This document shows, one piece after another, positions 13,177-24,100 of a DNA stretch of 64,000 bases. The position numbers were made by a program, and so were the translations under genes. The DNA is from Prinsepia uniflora (taxonomy: Eukaryota > Streptophyta > Magnoliopsida > Rosales > Rosaceae): NCBI GenBank assembly GCA_032719365.1, contig CM064876.1, positions 60,135,864 through 60,199,863 of the forward strand, written 5' to 3'. Every line of letters starts with the position of its first letter. Within the stretch, counting starts at the first letter, position 1. The notes under the pieces were generated by a model. It saw only the letters and a program-made list of their open reading frames with translations. It did not search any database and had not been told where the DNA came from.

Positions 13177-13743
13177 TTTTGGCGCAAGAAACAGACCAAT
13201 TTAGACTCGCCTAGTTGAGCACTTTTGACTGCTCCTCTCGAGGGTAGGAAGACCTGCACAGTGAGAGGGTAAGAGAAAAAGGGCACCAGTGAGGTGCCGG
13301 CCTAACAGTCTCTAATGCCTACGTAAGATTAAGTAGGAAGGGTATTGTAGTAATTTAGGCAGTGTGAGAGTAAGATTGTCATTATCTTTTGGAGGGAGAT
13401 ACCCTTGTATTTATAGTAGCATTGAATGTGGTTGTTGGTGTTTGTCGATGGGGGATAAATTTCGTAGCCCTTAGAAGTTGAAACGTGTCTTGGTGTGATA
13501 TTGGGAAACATTTCTTACAGGTCAGTGGGCTTGGCCGACCAGATGTGGTCGGCTTATGTGTAGGTTGGCCTCTTGCTGATTCCTCGGGGTGGCCGAGGGA
13601 CTGGGCATGCCGATCAGATGGTTGGCCGATCAGGTATGATCTGCCTATGTTGTTCTGGCCTTGTTGCTGATTAGGAAGATGATTGTAATGGCAGGCCCTC
13701 TCGGCCTTTGGTCAGGCCGACTAGTTTAAGTACGAACACTTTG
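13177..13743 (-). mobile_element. Probable solo LTR or fragment inserted in the Copia 5' LTR
   Basis: About 560 bases are absent from the partner LTR. On the minus strand there is a TATA-like CTACTATAAATACAAGG (near 13,405-13,425). GGCCGACCA-rich phrases recall the Tat LTR at 57,576-58,150, which also has CTATAAATACCC on the minus strand. Exact ends and TSD could not be fixed, so assignment to a Tat-type LTR is only suggestive. Confidence 0.45.
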
Positions 13744-13791
13744 GTTCCAAAGTTTGTTTATTTTTTCCATTCTTAAACGAAATCACAACAA

Positions 13792-13804
13792 TTGGTATCA
13801 GAGC
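13792..13804 (+). other. Copia primer-binding site (tRNA-iMet type)
   Basis: TTGGTATCAGAGC starts two bases after the 5' LTR end at 13,790. This fixes the sense strand of the old Copia element as plus. Confidence 0.9.
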
Positions 13805-13829
13805 AACAAAGTTGCTAATTTTCGTTTAG

Positions 13830-14530
13830 AATGGAGTGAACAAATAACACCACAGTTAAGTTGACTTGTGTTAACTAGGTGATCTAGAAATCAAGTGGAG
13901 AACATATTTTATCATAGTGATCTTCATGAGCTAATTGAAGGTGTTGCAAGTAAGTCAGAAGTATGTAAAAAACTAATTGGAACATGATGAATCAAAAAAT
14001 TATGGGTACGATTAGATAATGGATTAATGATAGCATCTATCACCATGTATCCAAAGAGATTAATGTCGAAGCCCTATGGAAGTGGTTGGAATCCCTCTTT
14101 GAAGACCGTTACCAAGAATTCCTTATGAAAGAGATTCTCAGCATGAAGTATGTGGACAATGTTAATATGACTTAACTCTTGAATAACTTTCAGAACATGA
14201 CCAATGGGCTTGACAATTGAAGATAAGTTGCTAGCACTATTGTTCCTAGGATCCTTGCTAATTGGTTGGGATACCTTCATCGTAAGTGTAAGTAATTTTG
14301 ATGGTAATGGTATCTTGAGGACCCTATTAAGGATCATCTGTTTAATGAAGAAATAAGGAGAAATGTTCGGAACTAACCTTGAAAACTCTCCTAGAGACCA
14401 AACACAGGAACTTTGGTGATTAAAATTCAGTGGTAACTGCCACTATTGCAGGAAGAAGGGTCACATGAAGAAACATTGTTGTAAATGGAAAAAAGAACAA
14501 AAGGAAGAAGAGAACGTTGTTGATGTTATC
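13830..14530 (+). pseudogene. Copia gag remnant with intact zinc knuckle
   Basis: Translation in shifting frames gives Copia gag features. A UBN2-like stretch starts near 14,024 and includes ALWKWLESLFEDRYQ and LMKEILSMKYVD. It is followed by a complete CCHC knuckle, CHYCRKKGHMKKHC, near 14,440-14,482. Stops and frameshifts break the frame, including a TGA two codons after the first ATG (13,831). In live elements gag forms the nucleocapsid shell, but this copy is not translatable as a whole. It is followed in frame by the 30-bp repeat array. Confidence 0.75.
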
Positions 14531-14620
14531 ACTTGGGAACAAGGAGAACTTCTATAACACCACATCAGCGAGGGATTCTAGCAAAGAAGTCTATAATTGC
14601 ATTTGTAAAAAAAGATCAGG

Positions 14621-14850
14621 AGTTTGGTCATGGAGAGCTTGATCAACAAAAGTACGATTATGTGAAGCCTGGTCACAAGATGAGTGATTATGGGGAGCTT
14701 AGTCATGAGAAGTGTGATTAAGGGGAGCTTAGTCACGAGAAGTGCAATTAGGGGGAGCCTAGTCATTAGAAGTACGATTAGTTGAAGCTTAGCCATGAGA
14801 AGAACGATTAGGGAGAGCCTATTCATGAGAAGTTTGGTCAAGGGGAGCTT
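14621..14850 (+). repeat. 30-bp tandem repeat, about 7.7 units, encoding a degenerate decapeptide
   Basis: Exact 30-base periodicity runs from AGTTTGGTCA (14,621) to GATTGG (14,850), with no indels between units. In the gag frame a unit reads about GELSHEKYDY. From the fourth unit on, the last codon is mostly TAA or TAG instead of TAT, so stops recur at the same unit position. It lies between the gag zinc knuckle and the polypurine tract. Confidence 0.92.
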
Positions 14851-14893
14851 GATTGGAAGGAGAAATCCTATTTGTATATCTTCCTCATGGTCT

Positions 14894-14905
14894 GGGGAAG
14901 GAGAT
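14894..14905 (+). other. Copia polypurine tract
   Basis: GGGGAAGGAGAT lies directly before the 3' LTR start TGTTGTATTTT at 14,906, the expected place for the plus-strand primer. Confidence 0.8.
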
Positions 14906-15397
14906 TGTTGTATTTTCCTACCCATGATAAGGTTCCTAAGCCTATTAGGAATAATAGCCTTCCAGGAGAGAAATCCTCTTCTTAATATTAAGATTAGGAT
15001 TCCTAATTGAAGGCTATTATTGTGGCTATAAAAAGGAGGACTGATGCGCTAGTTTGATGTGTCCAATCAAAAGAAATGAAGATCGTGTTATACAACTCAA
15101 GGTGTTAGAGTGAGAGAATATCAATACGTCAAAGTTTGTAAGGGAGAGAATAAAATAGATAAGTGTTTTATTTTTACTTCCTTTTCTTTCTAGTGGTTCA
15201 TCAAGCCTTAATTCTAGAGGTTTGATAAGATAATTCGTTGAACCCATTGTTAATATAGTGGAAGTTTGTTGTTGCTGCTCCGTGGACATAGACACATAGG
15301 CAAATCACATTAATTATTGGTGTTGTTTATCTTTTTACCTATTTTCTTCGATTCCAAAGTTTGTTTGTCTTTCCCATTCCTAGACGAAATCACAAAA
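14906..15397 (+). mobile_element. 3' LTR of the old Copia element
   Basis: This 492-bp LTR begins TGTTGTATTTT and ends near AATCACAAAA. It carries a TATA-like GGCTATAAAAAGG (near 15,024) and is uninterrupted, so it serves as the template for recognising the split 5' LTR. Confidence 0.85.
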
Positions 15398-16515
15398 ACT
15401 AATTTTTTTCTTTGCTTTATAATTTTCTTCTATTATTTTACAGTCATCTATTTGTTAATGTCCAATAATTATGTTTTGATTTACTCAAATCTAACGTTAG
15501 AAAAATGAAGTGAAAATGTATAAAAAAAAGAGTGTAAAAATCACTTCTATACATTTGGCCATAAAAAAATAAATCCTTTCTCTACTAACATACATATTAG
15601 CTATAAATTAGAAGTTTGTTTTGCACATAAATAAAAATAAAATAAAGTTAGCCGACATAATTCAAGATAGTAGCCAGTTTAATTTCATTTAATCTCACTA
15701 GATTTATTAGGCTATCCCAACCATAAAGTTAAATTTGAGTCTAAGGGTAAAATGTAGGCCTAAAAAAATAGTTTTTGAACGAATAGTTAACTATTTGGGA
15801 TTAAGTTATTTATTACTATTGTAATATTTTATACTTACCCTATATATTTTTAATTTATAGATAATTTATTATCATTTTCTATATATTTTTTTGGGGGCCA
15901 AGGCCAAGCAAGAATATAAATGAAAAAATATTTGACCATTGAACCTTAAAAAAATTAGGGCTATTTATTTATGAATCTTTGACAACATCAATATTTCTTC
16001 AAAATCCTTGGAAACATATTATTGAAACTTTCTAATTCATAACCACCATGATAATTACTTAAACAAGAATTTAATCTTTAAAGCTTTTAATCCATATTTG
16101 TCAGTTTTTTTTTTCCTTTCTATTTTAATGAAAAACATTAGTCCCATTTTTAATTTTTCTTTTCTTTTTCATTTGTTCATTTTAATGAATAATATAAAGA
16201 CAATCCAACTTGAAATAAAATAATTTTTTGATTGAAAGGAAGGGAGAATTTTTGGAAATTATCCATACAAGATGTCATTGGGATTCGAATTTGAGACAAA
16301 TTGTATACAAGTCAACACTAGAACCAAATGAACTAGACCTACTTGACGAATAAGATAATTAGTAGTAAGAATTTTCAAAAATACCTTTAAACTTCAAATT
16401 TGAATTTTTTATTCCAAAGATTAGATTAATGACTCATGGTTTAGGATTTAGTTCTTCGATTTTGTACCCAAGATCCAAGAATTGAACCCTAATTTATAGG
16501 CTCTTCCACCACCAC
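15398..16515. other. AT-rich spacer, nothing recognised
   Basis: Very AT-rich with A/T homopolymers and only chance ORFs. I see no conserved protein, RNA gene or element boundary. It runs from the Copia 3' LTR to the target site of the solo LTR at 16,516. Confidence 0.6.
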
Positions 16516-19500
16516 TGACAGGACTCATCCCAATCCCCCCGGGATTACCGTGGAATGTGCCCTGCTCCCGTCCAACAAAGGGGTGTCGGACAAGGGATAA
16601 CCAAGAGCCACTGCCCAACGGGGCATCCAGAGTGCGCAAGGATCGATGGAGGAGGTGTGCAATGTCCCAGTCTCTGCTGCAATCGCATCCGTGATCAACC
16701 TGAAGGGCATTAAAACCAAAAGCTGTGAGTGGACAAAAACCAGTAAGTTCATCAAATACATTTATAAGACATTTATGCCCTCCAATAAAAACGTATGCAT
16801 GCCACGAAAACCAGTAACCAAAACGTTTGCTCAACCGAGCCATTAGGGCCTTAGCCCAAAAACCGTTAACCAAAAAACAAGTGTGGGAATTCAACCCAAA
16901 ACTGTGGAATACCACAACTATACATAAACAACCATGTGGGTCACCACCCACGACCATAAATGAACATCAATCTATTAAAATCATATATCACAAATCCACC
17001 CGGAAAGCCATTTCATTAATTCGTATTTTACCATTACCATCACCAGCATCCCTGATGCTAGACGTCCCTGACGTCATATCTCACGGTTTCATAAGCTACG
17101 CGTGCTGCCCGGGGTCTCTCCGGGTCCATATATCTGACATCCCTGATGTCTGACGTCCCTGACGTCAATCATAGCAATCCTGCTCCTAAGTCATCATACG
17201 GTCCGGCTGCTCCGTATAATGACCCCTCGCAGGCAATGCACCGTGACTTCCCTAGTGTCCCAGACATCTGGAGGAGACCATCATATATCCTTGTATCCAG
17301 ATGGTATATGGAAAAACAGTTTTATTAAATCCTTTTATCACATCATTACCATTGGGCCCTGCCCGAAATTTCCATAAAACCATGTTATTCCATTTAGGGT
17401 CCCTGACCCAAAATCACAATTATTAATCATAGGGTCCCTGACCTGAAATCACATTTATTAAACATAGGGTCCCTGACCCGAAATCACACTTATAATGCAA
17501 CTGGGCCTCATGCCCGATTTTATGAACTACTGGGCCCACGACCCGATTTGTAAACCAACTGGGCCCGCAGCCCGACTTATAAACTCACTGGGCCCACGGC
17601 CCGAATTCATAAATCAACTGGGCCCCTGGCCCGATAACATAACTCAAATGGGTCTCTGCTCGATTTCATACCAACTGGGCCCCTGGCCCGATTTCATTAA
17701 CCAACTGGGCCCCCGACCCGATTCTCAAATGGACTCCAAGTCCGAAATTTCCAAAACAAGTGGGCCTCAAGCCCGAGTTTATATTTCCAATTTCAAAACC
17801 ATTTCATCATATTATATCCAAGTCATAAATATAGAAAATCCATGTAAAACCAGAAAACCTCGATTTACGTGCAAGCACGTAAATTGCCTCGAAATACGTG
17901 AAACCGTACAATTTACCAACAACCAAATCAACATCACACAATCACAACCATAATCCATATAAAACATTTAAGAATGCATAGAATTTATAAAACCAAAGTC
18001 CACTCACAGACCGTTTTAACGGTATGCCTCGATACGCGTGCCACCGGCCCTCCCGGGCCACACCACTATCACCGGGACTCCCAATCCTGTCCAAATCACA
18101 TTAGAGGGTCACTAACCTCATCATTAACATCCTATCAAAGTCCCGTAATTTCCCAAATTTTTACTTATTTTTAAACTTAATTTAAAACCTTCGGACATCC
18201 CGAACAATATCGAGACGGTGTCCGATCGACACGAAATCAATTCCAAAATGTCCGTTACATTAAATAGGACAGAAGTCATGTTGACCTTACCTCGAGATTC
18301 GTGTCCACGCGCCGTCACGCGCCGCCGTGAGTGGCTGCGCGTGAAACCCACGCGCCTGCTACAGTGTCACCAGCACAACCCGTTTGTCTGGTAAACGGGT
18401 CCTTTAACCCGCGACACAACCCGGTTCAATGTTCATCAATTCAGCCTTAATTCCTTCAATTAATCATTCAGTTAGTTTCTTTCTTAGTTCAATTACAGGT
18501 CTGTAACATCAATTACACGATAACTTACCCAAATTCCCATGATTCGATGATGAACACCAAGAACACTCCGAACACTGTTCAATCATGGAATTCCCTCAAT
18601 GGCAGCAGGTTTCTCCCAATTGATGCATCCAGAAGCATCAATGGACCATGAGGAACAATTCCCCCAAATCAATTGCATCAAACTAGTGCTCAATCGTCAC
18701 GAATCAAGCTCGAGCACCGTCACTGTTCAACAATGGAGTTCTGTCAACCACAGCCGTTTTCCTTCAATTGACGAACCCAGAAGCATCGTGGGATCATGAG
18801 AAGTAGTTTCCCCACCTCAATTTCGTCCAACGAAGCCTCCAATTCCACGACTCAAACTCGAATTTCCTCCTCTGTCACCAAGCTCGTTCAGAGTCAAAAC
18901 GGCACCAATTCCCTTCGTTCTTTCGACGTTTCTGATCGTGGCATTCCCAGAAAGCTGAATGTAACCTCCAATTCGATCCTCACGGCCTTAGGATTTGATT
19001 TCGAATTTTCCCTCCCATATTCTAATTTTCGAATTTTCTGTCTCACCACCCACACTCAGTCCCAGTGTTTCCCGAAATGAATCCAGTCTCCCTAGCCTCT
19101 CAATTCCCTCAATTCTGCCGTGAGAAGGCAGCCAAATCCTCCAGCCCTCACACTCTCTCTGTTTTGAAATCGTCCACGGGTAAGAAAAACAAAGAAGAAG
19201 AAATTGGGGGAAAAAGATGGAGAAGGAATGATGGTGTAGGAATGATTGTGTTTGGAGGGAAACAAGGATCAGAATTCAGGGGATGGGTGACACTTGTCAC
19301 TCATCCGGATGTGCACAGTCATCGGTTACTATTCAATATTATATTATTATTTTAATCCGAGCCTCGGTTCGTTAGTTCGTTTCCTTGACCATAACGTCGT
19401 CGTCGAATCTCCGATTTCGGCATGCCGCCTGTCATTGGATTCGTATCGACGATACCTACGTAACGGTCCTTGGCCCTCGTCCATCGGACCTCCCGGTCAA

Positions 19501-19814
19501 AAAGTCAACATTTGGCCCCTAGTATGCCAAATTACCAAAATACCCCTCAACTTCTGCACACCATAACTTTCTCTACGAATGTCGGAATCGAACGTGCCAC
19601 CTGTCTATGAACTCGTGACGTCCCGAACTACGTCACGGTCATCGGTCAAAGTCCGTTTGACCGCCCGATCAAAAAGTCAACATTTTGCCCACGACCAGGG
19701 GCAAAACGGTCATTTTGCACAATTTGTCCGATTCCGCCCTACTAATCACCGATCAACCTTACTAATCGAGATTTGTGACTAATCTAATCCCGGAATTCGG
19801 GACGGGTCGTTACA
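16516..19814 (-). mobile_element. Solo LTR of the long-LTR family (3.3 kb), TSD ACCAC
   Basis: It begins TGACAGGACTCATCCC and ends GGGACGGGTCGTTACA, with ACCAC at 16,511-16,515 and 19,815-19,819. There is no internal region. Contents in order: a terminal hairpin variant (near 16,575), GTGAGTGGAC, GTATGCATGCC, the clearest GGGCC...GGCCC mini-hairpin array (17,485-17,780), GTCCACTCAC (near 18,000), and two tandem copies of a module of about 165 bp with TGCC(A/G)CCTGTC (19,399-19,560 and 19,570-19,715). It lies about 1.35 kb upstream of the CENP-C start codon. Confidence 0.94.
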
Positions 19815-21147
19815 ACCACACCTACCTAAACACCCCCACCCTTCCTAAAATTTTCTATACCCTACTATTAAATTTTAGATAACACAAATTTCATTCTTAG
19901 TTTCTAAGAAGAAAAAAATTAGTTGTACTATATAAGTTTTTTTATGAAAGTGTTTTAAGTTCAATTATAAAATAAGATTTAGAATCCTAATTATGCGTTG
20001 TACAAGAAGAAAACAATATATATACATAGTTAAAAAATAGTGGAGGGACCCAAGATCGCTAAAAAAATGTCATATTTTACTTTTTAAGTAAAATATAATC
20101 TTGCCAAGGATTAACTAGTAATTTATCTAAAAAACTATGTCATGGCCTTGTGGTCGAAGATGATTTTTGTTCAATATTTTCTACAATTTGGGTCTTCGGG
20201 CCTTCAAACCAAAATTCGATAATTTTTAAACAATTCAAATTACCTTGGTAGTTGGCAATGGATATGGGTGAGCATAATGCGGTTCGATAAAGATATTAGT
20301 AATGTCCAAATAAAAAATGTTAAAAATTTAACAGTTCAATATAATTTGAATTTTTTAAAATTAGAAATGAAACTGTTTCAAACCAAACCGTTACTAACGA
20401 TTTGATTGAGATCGATGTTGACAGTTTATGCATAATAATTTTTTTTTATAGTATATGTAGATTATACGAACTTACCATCACATTCCCAACCAAAATGTCT
20501 TAAACTTCTCATATTCAAACATTTATAATCTGTAGAATCAAATTTTCAAACACTCTAACGATTTTTTTTTCAAATATTCAAACTAAAAAGATACAACAAC
20601 ATTAGAAATGAAACCAATAAAACACTATAACATTTGAAGTTTTTAAAACCAACAAGATACAACACCATTTACCAAGTTTAGTTAAGACAATCCAACCAAA
20701 ATATAAAAACATAACAATAGTATAAATGAAACCAATAAAACACACAATTAGGGTGTACTTATGGATGTAATGGTATGATAGTTTTAAAGCTTAATAAAAT
20801 TAATATATTGTTTAACGATTTAGTTTGAATTTAATTATTTTTTAAAAATGAAAATTTTAAATTATATCATTACTATTCAAATTGTTCAATTTGTATCCCA
20901 ATAAAATCAAATTATTAGATAATCAAATTATTAGATAAATAGCTATTTGAAAAAAATTCAATTAATAGTTTTAATGGAGTTACCGGAGAACGGAAGGTGA
21001 AAAATCAAAACTTGAGGAACAGGTATGGAGAGGGAGTGAAAATTCCACTGTTAATTAATTAAAAACGCTCGCTATACTCGCTCCCGCTCAACTTTTCGAA
21101 CCCCTCAACGTTTCTCTCTCCTAGGGCTGGCTTGCTTCGAAATTGAA
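19815..21147. promoter_or_regulatory. Upstream region of the CENP-C gene (AT-rich intergenic plus 5' UTR)
   Basis: No ORF of note. An imperfect direct repeat of roughly 115 bp includes AATGAAACCAATAAAACAC twice (near 20,605 and 20,727). From about 21,060 the sequence becomes pyrimidine-rich (CTCGCTATACTCGCTCCCGC, then CTCTCTCCTAGGG), which fits a TATA-less core promoter and 5' UTR. No transcription start can be fixed from sequence alone. Confidence 0.45.
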
Positions 21148-21156
21148 ATGCGTTGA
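21148..21156 (+). CDS. Two-codon upstream ORF (ATG CGT TGA) before CENP-C
   Basis: A minimal uORF, Met-Arg-stop, ends eight bases before the CENP-C start codon at 21,165. Its TGA is too close for normal reinitiation, so leaky scanning or a downstream transcript start would be needed for full expression. Whether it lies in the mRNA is not known. Confidence 0.45.
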   Translation: MR

Positions 21157-21164
21157 GAAGACAG

Positions 21165-24100
21165 ATGAACGACGTTCAGAGCTCCGATCTAGAGGATCCG
21201 CTGCAAGATTACACGGACCTTGCCCTCTTCCGGAACAGCTTCAAATTCTTACCAGAAGTTTCCAAGGCCGACATCGACCACCAACTCCAAGTCATTCAAA
21301 CCCGAATCAAGTCCATGGTACTCAGTTTCACTCTTTCTCCATTCTCATTTCTCACCCACTGCCTTATCTTACTGTCAAAATTGAAATTCAAGTTTAATTT
21401 TATTTCTGCTTACATTGAGCTTCTGATCGTGTAAGAATTGTTTTTTATTTAATACATTTACGTTATTTATTTTCGTATATTTATGACCTAGAAAGCGTAG
21501 TTAACTAGTTACTTTGAGTTATGAATTTCAGCCTTATTTTTCTTGTCTGGGGTTTGGGGTCCATTGTCTAGTTGATTGAGCTCAATAACTGCTTTTATCT
21601 GGGTTTTTTTAATGAATGACATAGTCCTGTTTGGTTGCTAGAAAACGAATGAAAACGGATGAATGCATGTGATTAGTAATATATGACATTATTTGACACT
21701 GGAATTTAGGAAAGCTGAAATTGGCTTGATATTTCCTTCGGAAATTTTGGGGATAATTTTGGGATGCCCGTATTACTATTCATTTTTGTACTAAAGGCTC
21801 CAGCCCTTATGTACGAGTCAGGTGCAAACTCTATTATTTTGAAATTTTGTTTGTTATTTTGTTTGTTAAATTCAACTACCAGACTAGCAGACTGAGAACC
21901 AATTCATCTTTCATTACTGAATTTAAGCTTACTATGTCGCATGCAGTATGAAACTCTCTATATAAGCACGTTCTCAATAGATTTGGGGTTCAAGTTTTGT
22001 CACAATCTTTTGCTGCTGAGTCAATGACATAGTAGTACTGCAGTTCAACCTCTGGGTGGGAAATAACGGTAGTTACTTATTTCCATGCTTTTCAGGAACT
22101 TGAAAATCTGGCAAAAAAGTATTTAAGCTGTGCATCTGAAGTTCCTAAGTTTGACAATCCAAAAACATTGGAACAGAAGAATGAAGTCATTTCTGAAAAT
22201 GCTGAGGAGAATCCTCGACACAGAAGGCAAGGCTTAGGTCGTAAACGAGCTCGTTTTTCTATGAAGTCTAATTTGAGGTAAAGCTTATGGTCAATGCTTC
22301 ATTCACTTAAGAAGTCCTTTTACCTTTTTACAGATATAGGTTGATCTTTGTTAAATTCATTTTCCAGTCAACCTGCTATGAGTTTGTTACAAAATTTTGA
22401 TGTTAAAATCTACAAAGACCCAGAGGAAATGTGGACAGCATATGACAGGAACGAATGTAAAGTTACTCCCTCTGTATTCCTTACTCTTTGCTGTAAACCG
22501 TTGAGCATTTGTAAATGTACTGCTTTCTGATGGGTGCACAGTTGCTAAAAAAGAAATAAAGAAGCATATGGGTGATGATCAGTTGGACGCAAATCAGCAC
22601 AATCCGTCCCCGATTAAACGGAGCCATCGACCCGGACTTTTAGGGTATTAATTAACTTTGGTTAATGGCCATAAAAATACATAGTTTGATCTATTCCTCC
22701 ATTGTGTCTATTAATATAGCGCGCTTTTTCCTTTTTGAATTTTAAGGCAGCGTTGTTTTTGATAATTCAGAAGGTCCGTTCAATACAAGCATCTCTATCC
22801 GTCGATTGATTCTGAAACTAGTGAGAGTGGTAGGTCCTCTCAAAAGGCTATTGAAACAAGCATTCCCAGTCCAATGAATCACAGCTCACACACAGAGCCC
22901 AGTGAAAGCGTTGCATTGGAGGAGATGGATTTAGCTGGTAAGAAAATACTGCGGATTAATATTCTTCCCTGTTATCTATCCCAAGCGTGCATTTTTTTTT
23001 TTTTTTTTAAACTCCCCACTCCCCTATTATTCATTACTGATGACATTGTAACTTTAATCTTCACAGCGTCAATAGCTAAGGAAGATAACAACTTGAAGGA
23101 TATTTTATATAAAATTTTGTCTAAAGACAGTGAAGCTCCAGAAGGTGATGAGATGGTTAGTCTTTCAGAGGAATTAACTCTTCCAGAATTCCAAAATGTT
23201 CGGAAGTTTGATTTTAAGTCTTCAAGAAGAGCCTCAACAAAGCCTATGAATGTCTTAAAAGACATAGACAATTTGTTAAAAGGGATAAGCAGTAGGACAC
23301 CTGCGAAGCGTATACGGGGGGCAGAAGGGTCTATTAATTTAGCTTCTCCAACACCACCAAAGAGCCCCTTTGCTTCAATTCTGGCTTTAAATAAGAGAAT
23401 TTTACAGTCAAATCCATCAAGTGATCCATTTTCTGCTGATGATATTGATCGGTTGCCTGTAACAAATGCTTCTTCAGTTGAGAATGACAACAAACAATCT
23501 GAGCTGGTTGACATGGGAGGGCAGTCGACCAATTATGACAAGCTGAAGTCGCCTTTAATTGAGCAAACTGACAATACTGAAATTGCACAAACAGGTTCAC
23601 CTGAAGTGGTTATTGAAAAACTCAGTCATGAATTTGAAAGATCTATGGGTGAATATTCGAGTAAACTTGGTTCATGTACTGATGTTGGCTCAAGTAGATC
23701 TCATATTGACATGGAGGATAACGTTGGAGACCGTAATATAGATAATAGGATTTTGGATGGGCCATTAAGCAGACCCAGTGCTGATACAGATGCTAAAGAG
23801 CATGGGGACAAGGTCGTTTTACCTTTTGGCTTATTTACGTTTTTCTGAATGTTGTGAATGTTTGCTGATTTCTGATGTATTAAAACATGAGATACAGGTG
23901 GTAGACAAACTGGAGGAAGCAGTGGCTAGTGCAGATCCTGAAAGTAATGTGGCACACTTAACTTGGGGAAGTTCAAACAGCTCTGAGACTGAATTAGGTA
24001 TGATACAGTATAGTGCTGAAATCAACCAAAATCTCACATCTGATCTTCAAATGCATTTATTTGGCACTAGGCTGCAATGTTTTCTAAACCAACCATGTCT

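Larger units (their letters stand above)
9591..13790 (+). mobile_element. 5' LTR of the old Copia element, split by two insertions
   Basis: It aligns with the 3' LTR at 14,906-15,397 from ACCCATGAT (near 9,606) through GGCTATAAAAAG (TATA-like, near 9,750) and GTTTGATGTGTCCAAT to AATCACAACA at 13,790. The alignment is broken by the solo LTR at 9,899-13,002 and by about 560 bases of unrelated sequence near 13,177-13,743. The expected first base T appears mutated to C. Confidence 0.8.
9591..15397 (+). mobile_element. Old Ty1/Copia LTR retrotransposon, internally deleted, with nested insertions
   Basis: Two related LTRs (9,591-13,790 including insertions; 14,906-15,397) flank a short internal region of about 1.1 kb. 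That region has an iMet primer site (13,792-13,804), a decayed gag with a zinc knuckle, a 30-bp repeat array and a polypurine tract (14,894-14,905). Protease, integrase and reverse transcriptase are absent, so it is a deletion derivative. The LTRs differ at many sites and the flanks (ACGTC and ACTAA) do not match, both fitting an old insertion. Confidence 0.85.

Noticed and set aside
14578..14925. 115-codon minus-strand frame with Leu/Ile repeats
   Set aside because: Antisense reading of the 30-bp tandem repeat in Copia gag.
17340..17780. Possible CRISPR-like array of regularly spaced repeats
   Set aside because: Eukaryotic sequence, repeats are short, degenerate and self-paired, with no constant direct repeat or cas genes.
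22972..23532. 186-codon minus-strand frame
   Set aside because: Shadow of the large CENP-C exon 6 on the opposite strand.
22874..23848. Single-exon 324-codon gene
   Set aside because: It is CENP-C exons 5 and 6 read through intron 5 (22,938-23,066), which has clear GT-AG sites and a T-rich tail.
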